This document shows, one piece after another, positions 34,236 through 42,649 of a stretch of DNA of 64,000 nt. A program made the position numbers and the translations under genes. The stretch spans positions 65,550 to 129,549 of the forward strand of contig CAWJDY010000003.1 of assembly GCA_963841705.1 (NCBI GenBank), written 5' to 3'. The notes beneath the pieces were generated by a model that was given only the letters and a program-made list of their open reading frames with translations, was not told where the DNA came from and did not search any database. The stretch comes from VAZQ01 sp963841705. Its GTDB lineage: Bacteria > Pseudomonadota > Alphaproteobacteria > Rhizobiales > Xanthobacteraceae. The stretch's first letter is position 1. Each line of letters begins with the position of its first letter.

Positions 34236-35033
34236 ATGTTTAGGCGCGCCGCGTCGAGCGCTTTGTTGCTGGTTATCTTGAGTGCCGCGCGCGCTGCTGA
34301 TTCCGATCGCATCGAGATGCGCATCGAAATGTTTGGCGCCCTTGGGGTCCACGTGGCGACCAACCGCACCACCGTGGAGGAAGCGGCCGACCGGTACGCG
34401 ATCACGACCGACGTCGAGAGCCGTGGGATCGCCGCCGCCTTCGTCAGTCTCGCCAGCCACTCGGAGGTGCGTGGGCGCCTCACCACTGGGACGGTACGCC
34501 CACAAGCCTATCGCGGCGAGGTGCACCGCAATGGGGTCCATACTTATAACCAAGTCGACTACGGCGCCGACGGCACGGTGACGGGCGAGTCGATGCCACC
34601 GGGCGAAACGCGTGCGCCGGTTACTCCGGCGCTGATGCGCGGCACCGTTGATCAGCTCAGCGCCCTTTTTATGATGGAGCGGCAGCTCGCCTCTCGCGGG
34701 TCATGTGCGCTTGTTGTCTCCGTTTATGACGGATTACGTCGTTATAATCTTCACTTCACCGACGCGGCGCCCGAGATGATACCGACGAGCGGTGGAGGTG
34801 GTTTTGCCGGTGCGACTCAAGTCTGCCGCATGCGCCGCGAGGCAATCGCCGGCTTTCTGGATCACCGTGGCCGGAGCGAAGGAGCCTATGCGGGCACGCT
34901 TTGGTATGCGCGGCTGCTGCCAAGCGATCTGATTGTCCCGGTGCAAATGGAGTTCAGCACCGAATTCGGTTTGATCAGTGGCTATCTCGCCGAACTGCGT
35001 GGGCGAGACGCTCATCTGCAGTTCATGGAGTGA
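34236..35033 (+). CDS. exported DUF3108-like protein
   Basis: A 265-residue protein with a signal peptide (RAASSALLLVILSAARA) and a beta-rich body: MRIEMFGALGVHVATNRTTV, YAITTDVESRGIAAAFVSLA, SEVRGRLTTGTVRPQAY, YNQVDYGADGTV. This is the pattern of DUF3108 and related periplasmic beta proteins. The ATG is one base after the stop of the oxidoreductase gene, so it belongs to the same operon. It may bind or carry the lipophilic product, which is inference from position only. Confidence 0.75.
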   Translation: MFRRAASSALLLVILSAARAADSDRIEMRIEMFGALGVHVATNRTTVEEAADRYAITTDVESRGIAAAFVSLASHSEVRGRLTTGTVRPQAYRGEVHRNGVHTYNQVDYGADGTVTGESMPPGETRAPVTPALMRGTVDQLSALFMMERQLASRGSCALVVSVYDGLRRYNLHFTDAAPEMIPTSGGGGFAGATQVCRMRREAIAGFLDHRGRSEGAYAGTLWYARLLPSDLIVPVQMEFSTEFGLISGYLAELRGRDAHLQFME

Positions 35034-35221
35034 AGCGTGAAATTTAGCCCCAAGTCGACATGAGGCGGCTCGTAATCCCGCAGCGCAGCGAGCCCTGACG
35101 GATCCTCGCCAATCCGTTATGCTGAGGACTTCCTGGCCAGGGCAGCGGCATGCAACTGGCCATGCACCCACATTTCGTGCCGCCAAACACGGCAGCACGG
35201 GAAGCAATGGAGAGCGACGCG

Positions 35222-35551
35222 ATGACGCGCTGGGGAAGGGTTGGTGGCGTGCTCGCCTGCGCGCTCCTCCTGCTGCTCACGGTGGGGGCTGCCGCACAGG
35301 AGAATGCCCAGCAAGGTGGCGTGCAGCATCCTGGCCGCAGCGTGGTGATGAACAAGTGCTTCCAGTGCCACACCGACGCGATGTTCCGCGACCAGCGGCA
35401 GGATCGCCGCGGATGGGAAGCCGCGATCTACCGCATGGTCGGGCGTGGCGGATTGTGGACCGGCGAGGAGATCAATCTGATGGCCGACTATCTCGGCAGC
35501 GAGCTCGGGCCGAAGGTTTCAACCGACAAGCCCTCGAACCAATCGAAATGA
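35222..35551 (+). CDS. small c-type cytochrome
   Basis: A 109-residue exported protein: signal anchor GGVLACALLLLLTVGAAAQ, one haem site CFQCH, then a short domain RQDRRGWEAAIYRMVGRGGL followed by EINLMADYLGSELGP. This is the minimal cytochrome seen as a partner of periplasmic oxidoreductases. ATG 35222 has GGAGAG upstream. It ends 31 bp before the Tat-exported ThDP enzyme gene, so it is probably its electron acceptor. Confidence 0.82.
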   Translation: MTRWGRVGGVLACALLLLLTVGAAAQENAQQGGVQHPGRSVVMNKCFQCHTDAMFRDQRQDRRGWEAAIYRMVGRGGLWTGEEINLMADYLGSELGPKVSTDKPSNQSK

Positions 35552-35582
35552 TGTGCGCGCACGACCGCAAGGGAGCCGACAA

Positions 35583-37574
35583 ATGCGAGAGCTCGTTGCC
35601 CGGTATCTATCGAAGGGAATTTCGCGGCGCGGCTTCGTCGGCGGCCTGACCAAGCTCGGCATCACCGCGACCGCCGCACAGTCGGTCCTGAGCTCGGTCA
35701 CATCGGTGAGCTACGCGGAGGACGTCGGGCTGCAGCCGGTGCGACCCATGCCGGCGGTGCCGGCCGCGGCCGCGAGCGCCGGGCAAGGAGCGACATCGGC
35801 GGCTGCCGCCTTGGCCGGGGTGAAGCCATTCCAGGGCCGAGGCGGCGCATGCTTTGCCGAGCAGCTCATCGCCTGCGGCGTGAAATACGTGTTCGGCAAT
35901 TCCGCGAGCGAGGACGCGCAGTTCTACGAGGCGCTGGTCGATCGGCCGCAGCTCAAATACATCCTCACGCCGCATGAGGGGCCCGGCGCTGCCATGGCCG
36001 CCGGCTACATCAAGGCGTCCGGGGAGCCGGCGATCGTGATGCAGGCGGGGGTGGTCGGCATGGCCAACGCGATCGGCCAGATCTACAACGCCTTCAAGGA
36101 GCAGACGCCGTTGGTCGTCTACTCCTACCGCACCGACCAGACGCGCCGCGCCGGACGCGACGGCTTCGAGGAAGTCGCCAACCAGGAGCAGATCCTCCAG
36201 CCGATCACCAAATACACTTGGCTCGCGCGCCGCCCTGACATGATCCCGGAGACGGTACGGCACGGTTTCAAGGCGGCGTGGACCCCGCCCTTCGGCCCCG
36301 CCTACATTTCCTGGCATTCCGACTACAACGACGAGCGCGTGCGCACCGAGATCATCGCCCAGGATCTGGTCGACCCGCGTATGCGCGTGCGCCCCAATCC
36401 CGGGGAGATCGAGCGCGCCGCGAAGCTCTTGGTCGAGGCGCGCACGCCCGTGCTGATTGTTGGCGACGAAATCTGCCGGGCGAAGGCGGCGGCAAAGGCG
36501 GTCAAGCTCGCCGAAATGCTCGGTATGCCGGTGACGCAGGCGCGCCAGCTCTATGCTAATTTCCCGGAGAAGCATCCGCTCTGGGTCGGCAACCTGCCCG
36601 CCAGCACGCTAAACTCGCTGGCTTACCCCAAGGACGCCGACGTGGTCATCAATGTCGGCAACAAGCTGCAGCACAACGGCGCCGCGCCGATCGTGCCGCG
36701 CGGACCGAAATTCATCGACATGCGCATCGACGCCGCCAGCATGGGCAACGTGATGCTCACCGAAGTGCCGCTCGTTTGCGATGTCGGCTATGGACTCGAC
36801 GACCTGATCGCGGCGGTCGAGCAATTGCTCACGCCGGCGCTCAAGAGCAAGGCGGCGGCGCGCGCGGCCGAGGTTCGCAAGTTCAGCGAATGGGCGAGGG
36901 TTGCCCGTGCGGCGGTGGCGAACAACCCGGACTGGGAGGCAAGTCCGATGATCGCCGACCGCCTCACCTTCGAAGTCGCGCAGTTCGCCGATCCCGATGC
37001 CATCATCGTGCACGAGGCCGGCTCGGTCGCGCTGCACTCGTTCGAGTTCGACCCCAGTGGCGGGCGCGAGCTGTTTTACTATTACGGCGCACACCTCGGC
37101 GCCGGCGTCGGCACCGCAGCGGGGGTCAAGCTGGCGCGGCCCAACCAGCAGGTGATCTGCCTGGTCGGTGACGGCTCCTTCCTCTTCGGCCCGACCGCGC
37201 TGTGGAATATGGCGCGGCTCGAGCTGCCCGTCATCACCATCGTCTACAACAACCACGCTTATGGCGGGCCACACTCGCGCGTGATCAACAACGTGCCGGG
37301 CGGCCGCATGGTCGAGACCGGCCATTTTGTCCACGACTATCTCGGTAGCCCCGACATGAACATGGCAGCGATTGCCAAGGGGCTCGGCGTCGACGCCGAA
37401 GTGGTTGAGAACCCGTCGCAGCTGCGCGCCGCGCTCGCCCGCGCGCGCAAGCACACGGTCGAAGGCAAGCCCTATCTCATCGACGCGCAAGTCGCACGCA
37501 AGGGCGTCGCCTGGGCCGATAAGCCGTGGATCCCGCCGATCCAGGTGGCGGCATTGCGGCAAAAGAAGGTATGA
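35583..37574 (+). CDS. Tat-exported thiamine-diphosphate-dependent enzyme
   Basis: A 663-residue protein of the acetolactate synthase / benzoylformate decarboxylase / pyruvate oxidase superfamily. The N-terminus carries a twin-arginine signal (SRRGFVGGLTKLGI, Arg15-Arg16) and an Ala/Pro-rich linker to ~residue 80. The Pyr domain has the cofactor-activating Glu132 in TPHEGPGAAMAAGY. The PP domain has the ThDP/Mg motif from GDGSFLFGPTALWNM to VITIVYNN (residues 529-557). GGGAG precedes ATG 35583. Almost all members of this superfamily are cytosolic, so export is unusual. The flanking cytochrome c genes suggest it oxidises a 2-oxo acid or similar carbonyl compound in the periplasm and passes electrons to haem. 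Confidence 0.88.
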   Translation: MRELVARYLSKGISRRGFVGGLTKLGITATAAQSVLSSVTSVSYAEDVGLQPVRPMPAVPAAAASAGQGATSAAAALAGVKPFQGRGGACFAEQLIACGVKYVFGNSASEDAQFYEALVDRPQLKYILTPHEGPGAAMAAGYIKASGEPAIVMQAGVVGMANAIGQIYNAFKEQTPLVVYSYRTDQTRRAGRDGFEEVANQEQILQPITKYTWLARRPDMIPETVRHGFKAAWTPPFGPAYISWHSDYNDERVRTEIIAQDLVDPRMRVRPNPGEIERAAKLLVEARTPVLIVGDEICRAKAAAKAVKLAEMLGMPVTQARQLYANFPEKHPLWVGNLPASTLNSLAYPKDADVVINVGNKLQHNGAAPIVPRGPKFIDMRIDAASMGNVMLTEVPLVCDVGYGLDDLIAAVEQLLTPALKSKAAARAAEVRKFSEWARVARAAVANNPDWEASPMIADRLTFEVAQFADPDAIIVHEAGSVALHSFEFDPSGGRELFYYYGAHLGAGVGTAAGVKLARPNQQVICLVGDGSFLFGPTALWNMARLELPVITIVYNNHAYGGPHSRVINNVPGGRMVETGHFVHDYLGSPDMNMAAIAKGLGVDAEVVENPSQLRAALARARKHTVEGKPYLIDAQVARKGVAWADKPWIPPIQVAALRQKKV

Positions 37575-37900
37575 TCGCGGTGATTGCGGCGATCCGCACG
37601 CTTGCCCTGCTCGCGGCGGCGGCGCTCACCAGTGCAACGCAGCTTCACGCCGACGCCACCGAGGCCGAGCGCGATCAAGGCCAACAGGTCTACGACGACT
37701 ACTGCGTGTCCTGCCACGGCCGCGACATGGTCAATTCCGGCGGTGCCACGTTCGACCTGCGCAAGTTTCCGAAGGATGATTTCGCGCGCTTCCGCAAGGC
37801 CGTGCTCGACGGCAAGCCGCCGGCCATGCCGGCCTGGCGCGACCGCCTCGGCGACGACGACCTCAAGCTGCTCTGGGCCTATGTGCGAAGCGGCGGCTGA
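37571..37900 (+). CDS. small c-type cytochrome
   Basis: A 109-residue exported cytochrome with signal IRTLALLAAAALTSATQLHA, haem site CVSCH in DDYCVSCHGRDMVN, and a likely axial Met in PPAMPAWRDRLGDDDLKLLW. The fold matches the cbb3/XoxG-like minimal cytochromes. Its ATG overlaps the TGA of the ThDP enzyme gene, so translation is coupled and a direct electron-transfer partnership is likely. Seven bases separate it from the convergent lactonase gene. Confidence 0.87.
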   Translation: MIAVIAAIRTLALLAAAALTSATQLHADATEAERDQGQQVYDDYCVSCHGRDMVNSGGATFDLRKFPKDDFARFRKAVLDGKPPAMPAWRDRLGDDDLKLLWAYVRSGG

Positions 37901-37907
37901 CAGTGCC

Positions 37908-38927
37908 TCAAGCGTTCTTCGCGCCGCGCGTATTCACGTAGAGCGAATAGAGGGAGTGACTCGCGGCCATGAACAGGCGGTTGCGCTTGCGCCCGCCGAA
38001 GGCGAGGTTGGCGCAGCGCTCCGGCAGCGCGATGAAGCCAATCGGCTTGCCCTCGGGATTGAACACCTTGACCCCATCGAGCTCAGGGTTGCCCATGCCC
38101 CAGCCGCACCACAAGTTGCCGTCGATGTCGACACGGAAGCCGTCGGGCGTGCCATTTGGCTCCGCAGTGATCAGGACTCGCTTGTTGACCAGGCGGGTGC
38201 CGTCGTCGACCACGTCATAAGCATAGATGGGGCGCGGGTTCGGACCGCTGTCCTCGATGTAGCATTTGCTCTCGTCGGGCGAGAACTCCACGCCGTTCGG
38301 CAACTCGAGCGTGCCATCCACCACTGTGGCGCGTCCGGTCCTCGGATCGAGACGATAGATGTTGGATGGCAGCTCGGACGGCGCGATGTTGCCTTGGTAA
38401 TTGGTGCGAATGCCGAACGGCGGATCGGAGAACCAGATCGAGTCGTCAGACTTGACGGACACGTCGTTAGGCGAATTGAGTTGCTTGCCCTCGAACCGAT
38501 CCATCAGCACGGTGATTGAACCATCGTATTCGGTGCGCGTGACGCGGCGCGTCTCGTGCTCGCAGCTGATGAGGCGCCCCTGGCGGTCTCGTGTGTTGCC
38601 GTTGGCATGATTCGAGGGCTTGCGATAGACGCTGACCGCGCTGGTCTCCTCCCCCCATCGCATCAGTGCGTTGTTGGGGATGTCGCTCCAGATCAGGCAG
38701 CCTGCATCGCCGAACCACGCCGGCCCTTCGCACCAGCGCATGCCGGTCGCGAGCCGCTCGATGCTGGCGTTGAAGAGGCGATATCTGTTGAAGCTCGGAT
38801 CCAGACTTTTGATGGCTGGATCGGGATAGCGCTCGCTCGGCTCCCAGCCACCAAGCGCGGTGCGTGTAAGTGTCATCGCGGCGGCAGCGCACCCCGCCCC
38901 GAGCATGTCCCGTCTCCTCATCTCCAT
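37908..38927 (-). CDS. SMP-30/gluconolactonase-family protein
   Basis: A 339-residue six-bladed beta-propeller enzyme. After a twin-arginine-like leader (MRRRDMLGAGCAAAAMTLTR) comes the core: CEGPAWFGDAGCLIWSDIPN (the metal-binding Glu), NGNTRDRQGRLISCEHETRR, LNSPNDVSVKSDDSIWFSDP (Asn-Asp ligands) and LPNGVEFSPDESKCYIEDSG. Members hydrolyse lactones, often downstream of sugar or alcohol dehydrogenases. AAGGAGAG precedes ATG 38927. It converges on the ThDP/cytochrome module and may act on a lactone linked to that chemistry. Confidence 0.87.
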   Translation of the reverse strand: MEMRRRDMLGAGCAAAAMTLTRTALGGWEPSERYPDPAIKSLDPSFNRYRLFNASIERLATGMRWCEGPAWFGDAGCLIWSDIPNNALMRWGEETSAVSVYRKPSNHANGNTRDRQGRLISCEHETRRVTRTEYDGSITVLMDRFEGKQLNSPNDVSVKSDDSIWFSDPPFGIRTNYQGNIAPSELPSNIYRLDPRTGRATVVDGTLELPNGVEFSPDESKCYIEDSGPNPRPIYAYDVVDDGTRLVNKRVLITAEPNGTPDGFRVDIDGNLWCGWGMGNPELDGVKVFNPEGKPIGFIALPERCANLAFGGRKRNRLFMAASHSLYSLYVNTRGAKNA

Positions 38928-39271
38928 CGCGTCTCTCCTTGGTTCGTCGGCCACGATCGCAATGATCGCAGTCGACTTGACAGTTAGCACCCGCAAAGCG
39001 GATGGCCCATGTTGCTCGCCCGCTACGCGTTTGAATTGATCGAGCTGAACGGTGACGACCTGAGACATTGCTTAGCCTGACTGCCGCTGTGAACGCAGGC
39101 GGTTCGAACCCTTCGGTCGGAACGATCCGCGGACCAGCGATTTCGTTGAGGCTGACCAAGACAGGCCCTGGCATCGGAGAGAAACCGCAGGAGGTTGGAA
39201 GAGGGAATCGCGATCGGCTCCACGCTTCTGCGGCCCCGCGGACGATGACGACCGACGGGCTGATGACTTCC

Positions 39272-39691
39272 TTAAGTAAGCTCGCGAGTGAATTTCGATA
39301 AATATCTGATTCTTTGGTCACCGAGCTTGCCGATTTGCTCGGGACACAAAATCGCGTCGGTCGGCACCCGATAGGGATGCTCAACGGAAACCGTTGCAGG
39401 GGCCTCGAACGGGAATGGCGCATTCGAGAACCGCATGGAGCAACGATCCCATTGAGAATTTGCGAGCGAGAGCAGTGCTGCGGCAATCGGATCGTCTTTT
39501 ACCTGCCAACGCGCCGTGTATCCCCAAACATGCAGAGCCGAATGCCGCTCAAGCAATCTGCGCCATAGCTCCACATACTCGACCGAATAAAAGTCGCCGA
39601 GATTGTGCAGCCGCACAGCGAAGCCGTTCACGTGGTCGCAAGCCGAGCACGCGAGTCCTCCACCAATCGCGGATAGTGTGAAGCAACCCAA
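39272..39691 (-). pseudogene. fragment of a phage/mobile-element protein
   Basis: The minus-strand frame reads GFAVRLHNLGDFYSVEYVEL, then WRRLLERHSALHVWGYTARW and PIAAALLSLANSQWDRCSMR, with TDAILCPEQIGK near the end. This is the middle of a conserved phage/plasmid-associated protein family, similar to the 'gene product 88' type. It lacks an N-terminus and diverges after CPEQ, where intact relatives continue with a cysteine cluster. It is a truncated leftover. Confidence 0.5.
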
Positions 39692-39837
39692 GCCGGATCA
39701 TTCCCATGGTGCTATCGCCTGCGTTTGTCAGCAGCAATGTCCGCAGTTCCTCTGATCGCGTCAAAATTTTGTGCATGACAGCGAAAGACGCGATGTGCCA
39801 AATCCAAACTCATGCACCGCAACAAACAAACGTCGCG

Positions 39838-40330
39838 GTAGGGACGCGGGTTACCTCGCGCTCCCCGCACAGATCCGTACTTGCAGCCTTCCCGCATACG
39901 GCTCCCACCTCGGGTCCAACGGCAAATGCTTGCCGCATGCGGTCCAGCGCCTGTGCGCAAGCGCGGCTCCCCCTTGGCATCCGCCCTTGGCTCCGCCGGC
40001 TCCGCAGCGGGTCGCTCCGCTTTGTTCGCCGGCTTCACAGCTACTATCGCGGAGTCCGACTTCTCGTGCCCGTGCATCATCGGCTACGGCTCCTCGCTTT
40101 CTCGACACGGACCGCCGACGCGAACAACTGACGACCAGACGCGAGATATCCCAAGTTCCAATGCGATCCTTTTGCGCGTGATGTGGCTCTTGACCCCGGC
40201 GGGATGACAATGCCTCGCATAGCAGCATTGCACATGTTGCGTTCGACCATAGAGACAGTCTCCGCTCCCGCAAGTTCATCATTTCGTGGCTCACTCCCAC
40301 ATCCCACGCACCCGCTGTGTACGCTTCGAA
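39838..40330 (-). mobile_element. 5'-truncated group II intron lacking the protein gene (copy 2)
   Basis: Read on the minus strand, this ~490-nt segment follows copy 1 (6815-7345) closely: GTGAGCCACGAAA, CGCAACATGTGC, the CCGGGGTCAAGAGCCACATC block, the maturase leader (MMHGHEKSD.. starting at 40080) and domain V at 39870-39904 (GAGCCGTATGCGG, loop, CTGCAAGTACGG). Domain V has three changes from copy 1, including the tetraloop (GAAG instead of GAAA), so it is decaying. The first ~109 nt of the intron, with the GTGCG end, are missing. The 3' end is again followed by the CGCGA and TGCGGTGCATGAGT bases of the binding-protein 3' repeat. Confidence 0.75.
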
Positions 40331-40495
40331 TAGAGGAAGGCGCCAAGCAAAGCGGCGCGATCTCGCTTTGCGGATGGCTTCAATTTTTTCTGGAGAAAGA
40401 CTGACCAATATGACCGGCTCGTTCGATGAGATCGAGATGTGGGGCAGGGCGATCCGTACCGCTACCATCAAGGCGCAGTGAGGACGCGACCGGTT

Positions 40496-42133
40496 CTATG
40501 GCTGCGGCGCAGAAACGTTGAATGCCCGTATCGCCCGCTGAAAGCCTTTGAGCGTCAGTTCGCCGGCAGGTTCCGTGCCAATCGCCCCCGCGACCGACGC
40601 TTGTACCTTGCTATCGATTAGGATTTGCCCGTTCCTGGCCTCGCCGCAGAGACGTGCGGCAAGATTGGTCACTGTGCCAATCGCCGCGTAATCGTAGCGC
40701 CCCTGAAAGCCTATTCGGCCCAGCGTGGCGTAACCGCGGGCGATGCCCATTCCAAAGCCAAGCTCATGGCCAGCCTGCCTCCAAATAGCGGAAAGTTCGG
40801 CGACGCGCTCGCGCACTCTCACGGCCATACTCACCGCCCTGAGACTCGGTTCTGGAATTGGTATCGGATCATTGAACATGATCATGATGCCGTCGCCCGC
40901 GAAGCTTTCCACCGTGCCCTCGAATTCGTGAATGAGTCCACCGAGGCATTCGTGGTAATCGCGGAGAACGCGCATGACCTCCTCGGGCTCGGCGGTCTCG
41001 GTAAAGGCGGTGAAGCCGCGGAGATCGCAAAACACCACCGTGATGTCGCGGCGGTGGCTCTCCAGTGCATTCTCGTTACCGGACGAGAGGATCAACTCCG
41101 CGACCTTCGGCGACAGGAAGCGTTTCAGGCCGCTCATGCGTTCGATCTCGCCCAGCTGATCGGCCACCCGCTGCTCGAGAGTTTTATTCCAGGAAGCAAG
41201 GTCAGCCGCCTGTCGAGCCAAGTCGACCGCCTGCGCCACGACCTGATCGTGTAATCGCTTGCGCTCCAAACTTGCACCCACGCGGGCGCGCAAGAGAGTG
41301 GGGTCGAACGGCTTGGTGATGTAATCATCGGCGCCCGCCTCGATGCAGCGGACGATCGAGTCGAGCTCGCTCAACGCCGAGATCATGATGACAGGGATAT
41401 CCCGGTGCCGTGCATCGCGCTTGAGCCTCGCGAGGACGTCATAGCCGCTGATGCCGGGCATCATCAAATCGAGCAGGACGAGATCGAAGGCCTCTTGCTT
41501 GACCAGGGCGAGCGCGCTTGCGCCGTCCTTCCCCTGCAGCACCGTATGACCCTGGCGCTCCAGGCGGCGGGACAGAAGGTTCCGGTTCGATTCGTTATCG
41601 TCCACCACCAGAATCCGGCTGGGTCTTACCGCGCGAAGGTCTGCTTCATTGGCCGCTACGGGCCGGACCGCCTTGAGCAGGCCCTCGACCATGCCCGTTT
41701 GTGCGCCAGTCCCGTCGGCGGTGCGAGCAGCCCCCTCCCACGGCGGAGCATCCCCGCCGGAGAACGTCACTAGACCTTCGATCCGGTCGAGGAACAGGGT
41801 TGATTCTTTGAGAAGCTTGTCGAGATCGGCAACGAACGTTTCAGTGCTCCCAGCTGCCGCGTCCTCGCGCAGCATTTCCCCGTATCCCTTGATCGCGTTG
41901 ATTGGTGTGCGCAGGTCATGGCGCAGAGTCCGGCGGAACTGCGCCTGGTCCGCACTGCCATCGGTCCGGTGAATGGTCGCTGGATCGAGCAGGCTCAATA
42001 TGAGGCGATGGAGAGTGCGACCGGCATCGAGGATGCGCTGGAGATCATCGGTGAACTGCACACGGCCTGCTTGCACCGCGTCGTCCATCAACATTTCGGC
42101 ATAGCCCAAGATGGCCATCGCCGGTGCGCTCAA
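40496..42133 (-). CDS. HisKA-receiver-class III nucleotide cyclase fusion protein
   Basis: Domains in order: a histidine-kinase dimerisation segment (RTLRHDLRTPINAIKGYGEM, with the H box) but no ATPase domain; a receiver (SRILVVDDNESNRNLLSRRL, Asp in LVLLDLMMPGISGYD); a coiled-coil (LASWNKTLEQRVADQLGEIE); and a class III adenylate/guanylate cyclase (VVFCDLRGFTAFTETAEPEE, SFAGDGIMIMFNDP, YDYAAIGTVTNLAARLC). It probably makes cAMP or cGMP in response to phosphorelay input. TTG 42133 is the first standard start codon, but homology-like sequence continues 24 codons upstream to an ACG at 42203-42205 preceded by GGGAGGTAGGG. See findings. Confidence 0.88.
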   Translation of the reverse strand: MSAPAMAILGYAEMLMDDAVQAGRVQFTDDLQRILDAGRTLHRLILSLLDPATIHRTDGSADQAQFRRTLRHDLRTPINAIKGYGEMLREDAAAGSTETFVADLDKLLKESTLFLDRIEGLVTFSGGDAPPWEGAARTADGTGAQTGMVEGLLKAVRPVAANEADLRAVRPSRILVVDDNESNRNLLSRRLERQGHTVLQGKDGASALALVKQEAFDLVLLDLMMPGISGYDVLARLKRDARHRDIPVIMISALSELDSIVRCIEAGADDYITKPFDPTLLRARVGASLERKRLHDQVVAQAVDLARQAADLASWNKTLEQRVADQLGEIERMSGLKRFLSPKVAELILSSGNENALESHRRDITVVFCDLRGFTAFTETAEPEEVMRVLRDYHECLGGLIHEFEGTVESFAGDGIMIMFNDPIPIPEPSLRAVSMAVRVRERVAELSAIWRQAGHELGFGMGIARGYATLGRIGFQGRYDYAAIGTVTNLAARLCGEARNGQILIDSKVQASVAGAIGTEPAGELTLKGFQRAIRAFNVSAPQP

Positions 42134-42250
42134 TTCCTGCCGAACGTAGGCAACGAGCGCCCGCTCCGTTCGGCGCTTGGCACCATAGTCAGTGAGATTA
42201 GTCGTAGCCCTACCTCCCTATTCAACGCCCCCGGCACCCGCACTAACCGC

Positions 42251-42625
42251 TTAGGCCATCTTGGGCGCAAGTAAGGCCGCAATCTTGCCAAGCAGGCGCG
42301 AAATTTCGACGGGTTTGGTGTCGTAGTCTTCGCAGCCTACTTCCATTGCCTTCTCGCGATCGCCAGCCATCGCGTGCGCGGTCAGCGCGATGACCGGGAT
42401 CTGTCGCGTGGCATCGTTGGCCTTGATCCGACGAGTTGCCTCCCAGCCGTCGATCACCGGCAGGCTCATGTCCATCAGGATGAGGTCCGGCCGCTCCGAG
42501 ACCGCCATATCGGCGCCCTGTTGCCCGTCCACTGCAAGGCAGACCTCATATCCGTTGCGTATGAGGCGGCGCGAGAGCATGTCGCGGTTCATGTCATTGT
42601 CCTCAACCAACAGAATCCTTGCCAT
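42251..42625 (-). CDS. single-domain response regulator (DivK/CheY-like)
   Basis: A 124-residue receiver with acidic pocket VEDND, phospho-acceptor Asp52 in DLILMDMSLPVIDG, and the Thr/Ala and Lys positions in IALTAHAMAGDREKAM and DYDTKPVEI. There is no output domain. It lies between the hybrid kinase and the cyclase fusion on the same strand, so it is the likely shuttle in their phosphorelay. Confidence 0.92.
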   Translation of the reverse strand: MARILLVEDNDMNRDMLSRRLIRNGYEVCLAVDGQQGADMAVSERPDLILMDMSLPVIDGWEATRRIKANDATRQIPVIALTAHAMAGDREKAMEVGCEDYDTKPVEISRLLGKIAALLAPKMA

Positions 42626-42649
42626 GCGTTTTCCCGTTCAGCTCGCTCT

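Noticed and set aside
35607..37562. Two long minus-strand frames (322 and 317 codons) opposite the ThDP gene
   Set aside because: They are antisense shadows of a GC-rich gene, full of Arg and His with no family features.
39085..39135. GGTTCGAACC resembling a tRNA T arm
   Set aside because: The flanking bases cannot form the T stem or an acceptor stem, and no D or anticodon arm is present.
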